Shown here piece after piece: positions 15,458-23,687 of a stretch of 24,523 nt of DNA. The notes under the pieces are model-generated. The model did not search any database, was not told the DNA's origin, and was given only the letters and a program-made list of their open reading frames with translations. Made by a program: the position numbers and the translations under genes. Within the stretch, counting starts at the first letter, position 1. Each line of letters opens with the position of its first letter. Source of the DNA: an uncultured Oscillospiraceae bacterium (GTDB taxonomy: Bacteria; Bacillota; Clostridia; Oscillospirales; Oscillospiraceae); the NCBI GenBank assembly GCA_910587205.1, contig CAJULZ010000029.1, positions 1 through 24,523 of the forward strand, given 5' to 3'.

Positions 15458-16693
15458 AATACACCCCTGTTCCGCCGGGACTTCACCCTGGTGGTCATCG
15501 GGCAGGTCATCTCCCTGTTCGGTAACGCCATCCTGCGCTTTGCCCTGCCGCTGTATCTGCTGCGGCAGACGCAGTCCCCGGCCCTGTTTGGCGCGGTGGG
15601 GGCGGCGGCGTTTATCCCGGCGGTGCTGTGCTCGCCCATCGGCGGCGTGGTGGCGGACCGGGTGAACAAGCGAAACATCATGGTGGCGCTGGACTTCTCC
15701 ACGGCGGGGCTGGTACTGGCCTTTACCCTGCTGCTGGGGCGCGTCCCCCTGGTGCCGTTGATGGTGGCCTGCCTGATGCTGCTGTACGGAATTGCCGGGG
15801 CGTACCAGCCGTCCGTCCAGGCCAGCATCCCCCTGCTGGTGGAGGAGGGGCAGCTCACCCGGGCCAACGCTGTGGTGAACATGGTGGGCACCCTGTCCGG
15901 CCTGTTGGGGCCGGTGATCGGCGGCGTGCTGTTCGGCGCGTTTGGCATCCGCCCCATCCTGTGGGTGGGCATGGGGTGCTTCTTCCTGTCCGCGGTGATG
16001 GAGCTGTTCATCCGCATCCCACACCAGCCCCGGCCGGCGGCGGGGGGCGTGCTGTCCACGGTGGGGCGCGATCTGGGGGAGAGCTGGCGGTTCATCCGCC
16101 GGGAGCGGCCCATCTTTCTGTCCGTGATGGTGGTGCTGGCCCTGTTCAACATGGTGCTGTCCTCCGCGCTGAACGTGGGCATACCCGTGGCGGTGGTGCA
16201 GGTGCTGGGCATGAGCGACAGCCGCCTGGGGTTCACCCAGGGGGCTATGGGGCTGGGCGGGCTGTTTGGCGGGATGCTGGTGGCCTGCCTGGGGGACCGG
16301 CTGCGGCTGCGCCGGGGGGGCGCGGTGCTGCTGGCCGCCGGCCTCACGGCGGCGGGCATGGGGCTGGCCCTGCTGCCGGGTGTGCCGCCTTGGGCAAGCT
16401 GGTGGGTGCTGACGGCCATGAGCTTTATTTTGATGGTGCTGGCCACCACGCTGTCGGTGCTGCTGCTCACCGCCGCCCAGCGGCAGGCCCCGCCGGAGCT
16501 GCTGGGCAAGGTGATGGCCTTCACCTCGGCGGTGGCGACCTGCGCGGCCCCTTTGGGGCAGGCGGTGTATGGGGTGCTGTTCGAGGGCTGCCCCGCCTGG
16601 GCGGTGATGATGGGCGCGGCGGCTGCCGCGGCGGCGACGGCGCTATACTCCAGGGGGGTGTTCCGGGCGCTGGATGCGACCCCGGCTCCCTGA
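15449..16693 (+). CDS. MFS transporter, probable drug or metabolite exporter
   Basis: A 414-residue major facilitator with about twelve hydrophobic segments. Motif A (GGVVADRVNKR, between helices two and three) is clear, and the sequence opens RRDFTLVVIGQVISLFGNAI, a pattern common in MefA/enterobactin-exporter-like MFS proteins. It sits directly downstream of a TetR gene and a TetR-type operator, the usual arrangement of an inducible efflux pump; export of a toxic compound is therefore inferred and the substrate is unknown. ATG 15449 is preceded by AAAGGAGG with about 10 bases of spacing. It is convergent with an M20D amidohydrolase across a shared terminator. Confidence 0.88.
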   Translation: MQNNTPLFRRDFTLVVIGQVISLFGNAILRFALPLYLLRQTQSPALFGAVGAAAFIPAVLCSPIGGVVADRVNKRNIMVALDFSTAGLVLAFTLLLGRVPLVPLMVACLMLLYGIAGAYQPSVQASIPLLVEEGQLTRANAVVNMVGTLSGLLGPVIGGVLFGAFGIRPILWVGMGCFFLSAVMELFIRIPHQPRPAAGGVLSTVGRDLGESWRFIRRERPIFLSVMVVLALFNMVLSSALNVGIPVAVVQVLGMSDSRLGFTQGAMGLGGLFGGMLVACLGDRLRLRRGGAVLLAAGLTAAGMGLALLPGVPPWASWWVLTAMSFILMVLATTLSVLLLTAAQRQAPPELLGKVMAFTSAVATCAAPLGQAVYGVLFEGCPAWAVMMGAAAAAAATALYSRGVFRALDATPAP

Positions 16694-16714
16694 GGGCCTC
16701 GGTCCCGGCGGGAC

Positions 16715-16762
16715 AAACAGGCGGCGTGCCGGAAGGGAATTCCGGCGCGCCGCTTGTTTTTT
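16715..16762. terminator. Bidirectional terminator between MFS and M20 genes
   Basis: A 19-pair stem (16715-16733 with 16741-16759, two or three G-U pairs, 7-base loop) runs into T-tracts on the plus strand (to 16762). The A-rich 5' side gives a weaker T-tract on the minus strand. Confidence 0.8.
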
Positions 16763-16769
16763 GGGAGGT

Positions 16770-17831
16770 TCAGTTGAGGAGGGCCCGGAAAGCGGCCACG
16801 GTGGGCTCCAGCAGGGCGTCGGGGTACTGGTAGCCCGCGGTGTGGAGGGGCGGGCAGCCCTCCCCGGCCCCGATCCCGAAGAAGGCCCCGGGACAGAGGC
16901 GCAGGTAGTGCCCAAAGTCCTCGCTCCAGCGCATGGGGGCGTCCAGCAGGCCGCCGCAGCAGCAGTCCAGTACCCGCTGGGCGCAGCCAGGGTCGTTCAC
17001 TGTGGCGGGGAACACGTCCTGCACCTGGCAGGAGAATGCGAGACCGTACTCGGCGGCCAGGGAACCGGCAAGCTGGAGTATATCCGAATGGAGGGTTTCC
17101 AGATCCCGGTCCAGCTCGGCCCGGAGGGTGAGGCGCACCTGCGCCTGGGCGGCGGCGGCCCCGAAGGACCGCCCGCCCATCTCCACGCCGATGACGGTAC
17201 ACAGGGCCATGCCGCCAAACCGGCTGGGATCGGCCAGTGCCGGGAGAGCGCATAGCAGCCGCCCCACCGCCTGGGCGGGGGAGAGGCCATGCTCCGGGTA
17301 GGCGGCGTGGGTGGGCCGTCCAAGGAGGGACAGGGTCACGCCCTGGGAGGCGCAGGCGAAAGTACCGGGTCGGGTAAGCACCTGGCCCAAGGGAACGCCG
17401 GGGAGGTTGTGGGCTCCGTAGACCTGGGCCACCCGCTCCCGCCGGAATAGCTCCAGGCAGTCCAGGGCCCCGGCGCCGGTCTCCTCGGCGGGCTGGAACA
17501 GGAAGAAAACGTCCCGCCCCAGCGCCTCTCCCTGGATGGAGAGGGCCGTCCCGCACAAGGCGGCGGCGTGGCCGTCGTGGCCGCAAAGGTGGGCCGCCCC
17601 CCCTTCGGGCAAGGCCAGGGCGTCATAGTCCGCCCGGAGGGCGATGGGGGACTTGCCCCCGCCGGGCTCCCGGTGGGCGGCGTAAAAGCCCGCCCCGCAA
17701 GGATGCAGCTCCAATGTGGTGTGGCTGGACAAGAATTTCATCAGCATGGCCCGGGTGCGGTCCTCCTGCCCGGAGGGCTCCGGGCAGTCGTGCAGGGCCA
17801 GCCGGAGGGCGCGGATATCGGAAAGCTCCAT
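16770..17831 (-). CDS. M20D family amidohydrolase/peptidase
   Basis: A 353-residue zinc hydrolase of the M20D group (hippurate hydrolase, N-acyl amino acid amidohydrolase, IAA-amino acid hydrolase relatives). Metal and catalytic motifs are in order: LRADYDALAL, HLCGHDGH (Cys83, His85), FQPAEE (Glu116/Glu117), GAHNLPG (His141) and PPLHTAGYQ (His330). The family usually runs about 380-400 residues, so this is a slightly short but apparently complete member. The ATG at 17831 has AAAGGGG just upstream; a longer in-frame start at 17918 is rejected because it lies upstream of the promoter. It is a single-gene unit with its own strong promoter. The likely reaction is release of an amino acid from an N-acyl or similar amide; the specific substrate cannot be told. 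Confidence 0.88.
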   Translation of the reverse strand: MELSDIRALRLALHDCPEPSGQEDRTRAMLMKFLSSHTTLELHPCGAGFYAAHREPGGGKSPIALRADYDALALPEGGAAHLCGHDGHAAALCGTALSIQGEALGRDVFFLFQPAEETGAGALDCLELFRRERVAQVYGAHNLPGVPLGQVLTRPGTFACASQGVTLSLLGRPTHAAYPEHGLSPAQAVGRLLCALPALADPSRFGGMALCTVIGVEMGGRSFGAAAAQAQVRLTLRAELDRDLETLHSDILQLAGSLAAEYGLAFSCQVQDVFPATVNDPGCAQRVLDCCCGGLLDAPMRWSEDFGHYLRLCPGAFFGIGAGEGCPPLHTAGYQYPDALLEPTVAAFRALLN

Positions 17832-17889
17832 ATGTGGTTCCCCTTTCCCCCGGCGGACGGCCAGGGACGGCGTATCGTGGTTTGGTCCC

Positions 17890-17918
17890 ATTATAATACG
17901 CAGGGCGGAATCAGGCAA
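17890..17918 (-). promoter_or_regulatory. Promoter of the M20D gene
   Basis: On the minus strand TTGCCT (17918-17913), 17 bases, TATAAT (17895-17890). The leader is about 55 bases. Confidence 0.8.
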
Positions 17919-17951
17919 GGGTCCGGCGACCCAAACGGAGGATGGGCGCGG

Positions 17952-17988
17952 AAAACCGGCTGGACCAGAGCGGCTCAGCCGGTTTTTT
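17952..17988. terminator. Terminator downstream of the FAD oxidoreductase operon
   Basis: AAAACCGGCTG (17952-17962) pairs with CAGCCGGTTTT (17976-17986) over 11 bp with a 13-base loop. The minus-strand transcript ends in TTTT, and the plus strand in TTTTTT. It lies about 60 bases beyond the Cys-rich reading frame at 18014. Confidence 0.65.
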
Positions 17989-18013
17989 CTATGGTGGGCG
18001 CGGGGCGGGGCGC

Positions 18014-18154
18014 TCAGCGTTCACACCGCCCGCAACCGTCGCAGGGCAGGCCCCGTTTGCAGGCGGGGAGGTTTAACAGCGCCTCATAGAATCCCGGCGG
18101 CAGGCCGGGCGGCCCCTGCCCCGGTTCCGGGGCGGAGGCGTTTTCCCTTACCAC
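18014..18154 (-). other. 46-codon Cys-rich frame overlapping the end of the FAD oxidoreductase gene
   Basis: A GTG at 18154 overlaps the FAD oxidoreductase stop (TAA 18150-18148) and opens 46 codons ending FYEALLNLPACKRGLPCDGC then GRCER. The cysteine spacing (C-x5-C-x2-C-x2-C) looks like a metal or cluster ligand set. There is no good ribosome binding site. It could be a small coupled gene, a C-terminal tail joined to the FAD enzyme by frameshift (natural or sequencing error), or chance. Confidence 0.35.
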
Positions 18155-19638
18155 TGCCGGAAGTCCGCGATACCCGCCGCCTCCCGGGCTTTTTTCGCCA
18201 TGGCGGTGTACAGGCCGTATTCGTGCTCCTCGCAGCACTGGGTGTAGGACGGGTCGGTGTGGGCGTTCCGGGGCAGGGGCACATCCTGCTCCCCGGCCAG
18301 GATGGCCTGCACCTTTTTGATGTCCACATCCCGCACTGTGGAGCTGTCCGCCACCGCCACCGCGGCGGCCACCCCGGCGGCCTGGCCGGTGCCCACGCAC
18401 TGGGGGATCAGGTTCAGCCAGTCGATGGCCACGTTGTCCGCCGACAGGTGCCGCCCCGGGCACAGCAGCCCTTCCACCTTCTGGGGCAGGATGGCCCGGT
18501 AAGGGATTTCCACCGGTCCGCAGTCGTTGATCTGGCAGATGGTGGAGTGCCACGCGATCACGTCGTCATGCTGTTTGGCGAAGGCGAAATCGTTGGCGCT
18601 CATGATATACTCGCCCTTGAGGCGGTAGGAGCAGCGGTAGCCCAGCTGGGGGGCGATGTCGTAGAGGTAGGCGTTCCGGAAGGCCACGGGCACCGCTTCT
18701 TTTAAGTAGGACAGCACCTCTCGCATGGTGTTCCGGGTCTCAATCTCGGTCTTGGTCTGGCCGGCGATGGTGGAGCAGTCCAGGTTGGGGTGCCAGTTGT
18801 TGATCCAGCACATATCGTTCTGGTTGGTGGGCAGGGGCATACAGCGGAAGCCCGCTATGGCGGTGAGCCGCTCCCGCAGGGCGGCCAGGGCCTTGGGGCT
18901 GCGGCGTTTCCACGCCTCGAACTGATCCCAGTCGATGCCCGCCACGCGCCACACCAGGGCGGTGGTGGAGGAGCGGCACTCCCCATCGGCCAGGGAGGAG
19001 TAGGGCGCACCGGTCTGGCGGAAGATGTCGCCGTCGCCGGTGGCGTCGATAACCACCTTGGCCATGACGGCCCTGCGGCCCTCTTTGGACTCAAAGGCCA
19101 CGCCCTGGATGGTGCTGCCGTCCATGATGGGCCGCGCCCCCCAGGAGTGGTACATCACCCGGATGGCGTCCTTATGCTCCAGCAGCATTTTGTCCATCTC
19201 GATTTTGAGTTGGTTGGGCTCGTAGTACACCGCCCGCACCAGGCAGGAGGGCTTGGCCCCCTCGAACCCGCCCCGGCTCACGCAGTCGTGGATGGACTGC
19301 CAGGCGTCGATAAGCACCGGGTCCTGGCTGCCGATGTCCTTCAGGGAGGGGCCCCGCACCGCGCCGGGGATGGGCTCCAGGCGGGTGAACCACTCCTCCT
19401 GGATGCCCCGGACGAAGGATTTGTCGTACCAGCTCAGGTTGGGCACCATGATGACATAGCCGCCGGTGACGTCGCCGCCGGAATAGCCGTACCGCTCCAT
19501 GAGCACAATGTTCTTGCAGCCCGCCCGGGCGGCGGCGATGGCGGCGGAGTGTCCCGCCGCGCCGCTGCCCACCACCAGGAGGTCGCATTTGTCGTAGATT
19601 TCAATGGGCTGGGGGGTTTCCACATAAGTTTCTTTCAT
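18148..19638 (-). CDS. FAD-dependent oxidoreductase (fumarate reductase-like flavoprotein family)
   Basis: A 496-residue flavoprotein. The N-terminal dinucleotide fold is clear: LLVVGSGAAG (Gly24, Gly26, Gly29) and an acidic end-of-strand residue in IVLMERYG (Glu48), followed by SGGDVTGG, a pattern of the PF12831-type FAD oxidoreductases. A second FAD signature, VVIDATGDGDIFRQTGAP, lies near the middle and CPGRHLSADNVA near the C-terminus. No signal peptide or heme-binding motif is seen, so it is cytoplasmic and presumably uses NAD(P)H, flavodoxin or a partner protein. It is the last gene of an operon with an SLC13-type transporter (33 bases upstream) and an MmgE/PrpD enzyme, which suggests oxidation or reduction of an imported carboxylate. 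ATG 19638 has AAAGGA 8 bases upstream. Confidence 0.85.
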   Translation of the reverse strand: MKETYVETPQPIEIYDKCDLLVVGSGAAGHSAAIAAARAGCKNIVLMERYGYSGGDVTGGYVIMVPNLSWYDKSFVRGIQEEWFTRLEPIPGAVRGPSLKDIGSQDPVLIDAWQSIHDCVSRGGFEGAKPSCLVRAVYYEPNQLKIEMDKMLLEHKDAIRVMYHSWGARPIMDGSTIQGVAFESKEGRRAVMAKVVIDATGDGDIFRQTGAPYSSLADGECRSSTTALVWRVAGIDWDQFEAWKRRSPKALAALRERLTAIAGFRCMPLPTNQNDMCWINNWHPNLDCSTIAGQTKTEIETRNTMREVLSYLKEAVPVAFRNAYLYDIAPQLGYRCSYRLKGEYIMSANDFAFAKQHDDVIAWHSTICQINDCGPVEIPYRAILPQKVEGLLCPGRHLSADNVAIDWLNLIPQCVGTGQAAGVAAAVAVADSSTVRDVDIKKVQAILAGEQDVPLPRNAHTDPSYTQCCEEHEYGLYTAMAKKAREAAGIADFRQW

Positions 19639-19671
19639 GAGATCGTTCCTTTCGCACTGGTCCGGCTGGGG

Positions 19672-21075
19672 TTAGAACAGGACGCCGATGATAAAGGGGA
19701 TCCACAGCGCCGTGACAATGGAAAGCAGCACCTGGATGATGGCGGTGGATTTCGGCATATCGGACATGGTGTAGTAGCCGTAGCCAAAGGTGAGCAGGGG
19801 TACCGTGTCGATGGGGAACAGGAAGCAGCAGGTGGCGCACATGACCAGCACGCAGATGAGGATGGCGGGGTTGATGCCCACCGCGATGCCGATGGCCGCC
19901 ATAGGCGCGGCGAAGGCGCTCACCAGGGTGGGGCCCACAGGCATGATGATGAGCAGAAGGAAGCCGATCACCGCCAGGCCGAGGGCAAAGACGGTGGCGT
20001 TCACCGCCAGGCCGCTCAGGTCAAGGATGGAGCTGAGCCAGGCCACCACGCCGTTGCTGCGCAGCAGTCCGGTGAGGCCCACCAGGGTGCCCAGCATGAA
20101 GAATGCGGTCCAGTTGGCCTCCTTGAGGAAGTCGCCCCAGGAGAACACGCCCACGCGGGGGAGCATCATGATGCCCACGCCCACCATGGCTACGATCATG
20201 ATGTTGAAGTAGGAGACCCAGGTGCCCAGCACCCAGCACACCAGCATGGTGAGCACGATCACCGTGACGCGGAGCTCCGCGTTGGTAAATTTCTCCGGTA
20301 TGTCCAGCTTGCCCACGTAGTTCTGGATCTCGTCGGCAGAGATTTCGGCGGGCTTGTAGATTTTCTTGATCAGGATGAAGGCGATGGGGAACAGGATGAA
20401 GGCGATGGGGGCGAAAATGGCCATCCACTCCAGGAAGCCCACGTTGAAGTCGGCCAGGTTCTGGATGTAAGTGATGGCGATGACGTTCACCGCGCCGCCC
20501 GCGGGGGTGAGCATACCGCCCAGCATGGAGGCCACGGGCAGGCCGATCATCATAGCCCGGCCGGTGCGCTTTTTCTCCTCCTCGTCCTCAAAGATATCCA
20601 GGAAGCCCAGCACCAGGGGGATAAAGGCGGAGCAGGCGGCGATGTTGGAGACGATGGCGGACAGCAGGGCGCAGCAGGCCATGATAGCCAGCATCACCGC
20701 GGAGGTGCTCCTGCCGAAGTGGGTGATGATCCAGCGCATCAGACGCTTGGACAGCGGCACCTTGGTCACAGCGCAGGTCAGGCCGAAAGAGGCCAGCATA
20801 AAGAACACGCTCTGGTTCTGGAAGCCCGCCAGGCCGCCGGTAGCGGATTCCACGCAGCCCAGGATATAGGTCAGCGGGATGATAAGCATACACAAAACGC
20901 CGGTGGGCAGGGCGCTGGTGAGCAGGGCGATAATCACCGCCACCAGCAGGCCCAGGGAGTTGCGGCCCGCCGCGGTGAGCAGCTCGCTGGTGGGGACCAG
21001 GTACATAGCGATCAGGACTAGGACGGCCAGGACTAAGCCTATGTTGTTTTTCAGGGTACGGTTCTGTTGTTTCAT
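19672..21075 (-). CDS. SLC13/DASS-type carboxylate (anion) transporter
   Basis: A 467-residue membrane protein with about eleven to thirteen hydrophobic segments. Two related halves each carry a reentrant-type motif: SNIAACSAFIPLVLGF with a following GLPVASMLGG-type loop, and MPVGPTLVSAFAAPMAAIGI in the second half. This is the layout of divalent anion:Na+ symporters (CitT, SLC13), which import or exchange succinate, citrate, malate or related anions. The typical Ser-Asn-Thr is Ser-Asn-Ile here, so substrate choice may differ. It lies between the PrpD-like gene (46 bases upstream) and the FAD oxidoreductase gene (33 bases downstream), in one operon. It probably delivers the substrate for these enzymes. 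The ATG at 21075 follows AAAAGGAGTG. Confidence 0.85.
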   Translation of the reverse strand: MKQQNRTLKNNIGLVLAVLVLIAMYLVPTSELLTAAGRNSLGLLVAVIIALLTSALPTGVLCMLIIPLTYILGCVESATGGLAGFQNQSVFFMLASFGLTCAVTKVPLSKRLMRWIITHFGRSTSAVMLAIMACCALLSAIVSNIAACSAFIPLVLGFLDIFEDEEEKKRTGRAMMIGLPVASMLGGMLTPAGGAVNVIAITYIQNLADFNVGFLEWMAIFAPIAFILFPIAFILIKKIYKPAEISADEIQNYVGKLDIPEKFTNAELRVTVIVLTMLVCWVLGTWVSYFNIMIVAMVGVGIMMLPRVGVFSWGDFLKEANWTAFFMLGTLVGLTGLLRSNGVVAWLSSILDLSGLAVNATVFALGLAVIGFLLLIIMPVGPTLVSAFAAPMAAIGIAVGINPAILICVLVMCATCCFLFPIDTVPLLTFGYGYYTMSDMPKSTAIIQVLLSIVTALWIPFIIGVLF

Positions 21076-21121
21076 CTCTGATACACTCCTTTTCTCTGTG
21101 GTCGGCGCGCCCTCGGGCGGC

Positions 21122-22516
21122 TTACAGGACCAGGTTGTCCATCAGCTGGGTGAGATCCTCCTGCTCCTCCAGGCGTTCCACCAGCCCAATGATGCGTTCA
21201 GCCTTATAGTCAGGGATGATGCAGTTGGCGCCGGTGCGGAAGCGGTCCTGGATTTCCTCGTCGGTGAGGCGGAAGCCCTCCTTATTGGTGCCCCGGGAGT
21301 AGTCCACGGATTCCACGTAGGTCTCCCCGCGGACATCCACCTCCACCCGGCCGTACCAGGAATCGGGATCCTTGGACCTGAGCGCCTTGTACTCGGGGGC
21401 CACGTGCATGGTGACCTTCCGGGCAAAGGCGGCCAGGCGTTTGTCGTTCAGGGCGATCTTATCCTGCCACGCGGGGCCTGGCTTGTAGCCGAAGGCCGCC
21501 AGGGCCACGGAGTAGGGCCCGCTGAACTGGACGTCCACCTGGTTGGCCACGGCGTACTGGTCGGGGTTGGCCACAAAGGCGGCAGTGTGGCAGCGCACGG
21601 CGTCGATCTCCTCGGGGGAGAAGTGGTGCTTGTCCTGGAGCTTCAAAAAGGCGTCCAGGACGCTGTGCAGGTAGCGGCAGACGGGGTAGGGCTTGTAGTG
21701 GAGCTGGGTGAAGAACCACTGCTCGCCCAGGCCCTCCACCACCTTGTCCGGGTTCCACACGTCCTCCCGGCAGTAGAACTTGGGGAAGCCGAACTCGCTG
21801 TCCAGGGTGTACTCGTTGCCCGTATAGCCCAGGGAGGCCAGCTGGGCGGCCTGCACCGCGCCCTGGGCCATCCAGGATACCGGGACGTACTTGATCATGG
21901 ACTTGGGGGAGGTGGACTCCCAGTCGCGGCACACGCCCTGGGAGCAGAAATAGGCGGAGATGCCCAAGGTGTTGCGCAGCTGCTTGTCGTCCTGGCCCAG
22001 CAAGGTGCCGCAGGCCATGGCCGCGCCGATGATGTGCTCATTGCTGTTGCCGAATACGTCCGGGGTCTTGCCGTATTTCATAATGGAGGCGGTCATAATG
22101 GACAGCAGCACCCGGGACAGACGGCGGGCCAGCTCCTGGCCCACGCACAGGGCGGTGAGCAGCTGCTTCCCGCTGGAGCCCTGCCGCTCCGCCATGGCCA
22201 GGATGGGGGGGATCACGATGGGCGGGATGTGGGGGACGGGGTCCATGTCCAGACCGTTCCACAGCTCCGCGTTGGCAAAGGCGGATACCGCAGCGCTGTA
22301 CTTGCCGCCTACGCCGATGACGGTGGCCTCGGGGACGCCCCCCATCAGCTTGGCCTGCATGATGCCGATCTTGCCCTTGTCGGAGGCGATGCCGCCCAGG
22401 GCGTTGCCCAGGCCGTCCAGCAGGATGCGCTTGCTCTCCCGGATGACCTCCGGCGGGATGCTGTCGTAGGTGGTTTCCTGTGCGAACTTGACAAATGCGT
22501 CTGTAACATTCTGCAT
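21122..22516 (-). CDS. MmgE/PrpD family protein
   Basis: A 464-residue enzyme of the MmgE/PrpD fold, which includes 2-methylcitrate dehydratase, cis-aconitate decarboxylase and iminodisuccinate epimerase. It shows the family opening (FVKFAQETTYDSIPPEVIRE, then LLDGLGNALGG), a Gly-Ala-rich ANAELWNGLDMDPV helix before a PP-rich loop, and YKPYPVCRYLHSVLDA in the second half, where the active site lies. The length is normal. Start ATG 22516 fits the family start; frames reaching to 22660 run through the promoter and are rejected. AAAAGGAG lies about 11 bases upstream. It is the first gene of the operon with the SLC13 transporter and FAD oxidoreductase. No prpB, prpC or acnA is nearby, so it is probably not the methylcitrate pathway; the substrate is open. 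Confidence 0.88.
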   Translation of the reverse strand: MQNVTDAFVKFAQETTYDSIPPEVIRESKRILLDGLGNALGGIASDKGKIGIMQAKLMGGVPEATVIGVGGKYSAAVSAFANAELWNGLDMDPVPHIPPIVIPPILAMAERQGSSGKQLLTALCVGQELARRLSRVLLSIMTASIMKYGKTPDVFGNSNEHIIGAAMACGTLLGQDDKQLRNTLGISAYFCSQGVCRDWESTSPKSMIKYVPVSWMAQGAVQAAQLASLGYTGNEYTLDSEFGFPKFYCREDVWNPDKVVEGLGEQWFFTQLHYKPYPVCRYLHSVLDAFLKLQDKHHFSPEEIDAVRCHTAAFVANPDQYAVANQVDVQFSGPYSVALAAFGYKPGPAWQDKIALNDKRLAAFARKVTMHVAPEYKALRSKDPDSWYGRVEVDVRGETYVESVDYSRGTNKEGFRLTDEEIQDRFRTGANCIIPDYKAERIIGLVERLEEQEDLTQLMDNLVL

Positions 22517-22603
22517 ACGGTCACTCACTCCTTTTCTGTTTGTCTGCCCGGCTTGATGCTGTTGGTGATTTTGCGGCGCAAGCCGTGGTGTAACGCTAAG
22601 TTT

Positions 22604-22632
22604 ATTGTAACTTTTCCCCCTTATGAAGTAAA
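22604..22632 (-). promoter_or_regulatory. Promoter of the PrpD-SLC13-FAD operon
   Basis: On the minus strand TTTACT (22632-22627), 17 bases, TACAAT (22609-22604). The -35 is weak (four of six), as expected for an activator-dependent promoter, in keeping with the LysR gene just upstream. GTAAC occurs on the plus strand at 22590, 22607 and 22654, which may be part of a LysR site; no clear T-N11-A palindrome was chosen. Confidence 0.6.
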
Positions 22633-22672
22633 GAAACAGAATCTTTCGGCGCCGTAACACAACTGCGACGGC

Positions 22673-22707
22673 AAAAAAGCCTCCGGCCGCATTTTGCGGC
22701 CGGAGGC
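22673..22707 (-). terminator. Terminator after the LysR gene
   Basis: A 12-bp perfect stem (22679-22690 with 22696-22707), 5-base loop, followed on the minus strand by TTTTTT (complement of 22673-22678). It separates the LysR transcript from the PrpD operon. Confidence 0.9.
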
Positions 22708-22720
22708 AAGCTTGCGTTTT

Positions 22721-23605
22721 TTACTGGGACGTCCGCCACTTCTGCGCAAAATCCAGCATGGCCTTGACGTCGGGGCGCGCCTCTGATCCACGGTTCCAGA
22801 TCAGGCTGGTCCGGAAGCAGATGGGCGGGTGGAAGGGGATGCCCACCACGGACGCCCCGTCGTCGATGCTGCCCTGGAGCTGGATGGCGGCGGCGATGCC
22901 CTCGGACACCACATTCCGCAGGGCGTTGATCTGGCCCATACGCAGGACCACGTTGGGGGTGCTGCCAATTTGGCGGTAGCGCTTCAGGATGGATTTTTCC
23001 CGCTGCATCCCCTCGGACAGGTAGACCAGCGGCTCGTTTTGGATGTCGCTGATTTTTACGCAGGACCGCCCCGCCAGGGGATGGCCCGCGGATACGCAGA
23101 AAACCAGTTGGGTCTGGGTCAGCTCCATGCTGCCCACGTTTTCCGACAGGCCCTCGGTGTGGGTGGTGAAGGAGGCGTCCATGCTGCCGTCCTCCAACAT
23201 CAGGCGGGCCTGCTCGTGGCTGTGCTCCATGGTCACGATGTTGGCGCCGGGGTACGTGTCCCGGAAGGCGTGGTAAAACTTGGGGAATACTGCGGTGCCG
23301 GTGAGGGGGGTGAGGCCCAGGCGGATGGCCTGGTGGCGGTTGCGCTCCTTCATGGCGGCGAACTGGGTCTCCAAACCGTCGATGCGGGCCTGGATGTCGT
23401 TGCACGCTTCGTAAAAAGCGCACCCCGCCTCCGTTAGGGCCAGCCCCGTGTTGGAGCGCCGGAACAGGGCGATGCCGAACTCTTTCTCCAGGTCGCGCAT
23501 GGACCGGGAGATGGCCGGGCGGGAGACGTACAGCTCGTCCGCGGCGGTGGTGATATTCCCCGTCCGGGCCACCGCCCGGAAATATTGGATTTGCAGTAAG
23601 GTCAT
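22721..23605 (-). CDS. LysR family transcriptional regulator
   Basis: A 294-residue regulator with the standard LysR layout. The N-terminal winged helix-turn-helix (LLQIQYFRAVARTGNITTAA, then DELYVSRPAISRSMRDLEKE, up to about residue 60) is followed by a linker helix and a periplasmic-binding-like effector domain with segments such as IRLGLTPLTGTAVFPKF and FCVSAGHPLAGR. ATG 23605 has GGAGG about 9 bases upstream. It is transcribed in the same direction as, and directly upstream of, the PrpD-SLC13-FAD operon but ends in its own terminator; it is therefore the likely activator of that operon, responding to the carboxylate substrate or a product. The gap to the glutaminase gene (82 bases) has no clear promoter, so readthrough from it is possible. 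Confidence 0.92.
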   Translation of the reverse strand: MTLLQIQYFRAVARTGNITTAADELYVSRPAISRSMRDLEKEFGIALFRRSNTGLALTEAGCAFYEACNDIQARIDGLETQFAAMKERNRHQAIRLGLTPLTGTAVFPKFYHAFRDTYPGANIVTMEHSHEQARLMLEDGSMDASFTTHTEGLSENVGSMELTQTQLVFCVSAGHPLAGRSCVKISDIQNEPLVYLSEGMQREKSILKRYRQIGSTPNVVLRMGQINALRNVVSEGIAAAIQLQGSIDDGASVVGIPFHPPICFRTSLIWNRGSEARPDVKAMLDFAQKWRTSQ

Positions 23606-23687
23606 GGAGCAATCCTCCTGTAATGCGTGCGGCGGGCGGGGAGAGCCGCTTCGAGGGCCTGGAGCGCCCCGGCGCGGCGGTTCCCCG

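Noticed and set aside
15427..17586. 719-codon open frame on the minus strand
   Set aside because: It crosses the MFS gene in antisense, a terminator and the M20D gene in another frame, and has no coherent domain.
18790..21021. 743-codon open frame on the plus strand
   Set aside because: It lies opposite the FAD oxidoreductase and SLC13 genes; the His, Gly and Gln-rich composition is typical of an antisense shadow.
22590..22658. Three GTAAC words as a LysR binding array
   Set aside because: The spacings (17 and 47 bases) are irregular and the word is short, so chance is likely; recorded only as a note in the promoter entry.
22517..22660. N-terminal extension of the PrpD-like protein
   Set aside because: It would start upstream of the predicted promoter and adds residues not typical of the family.
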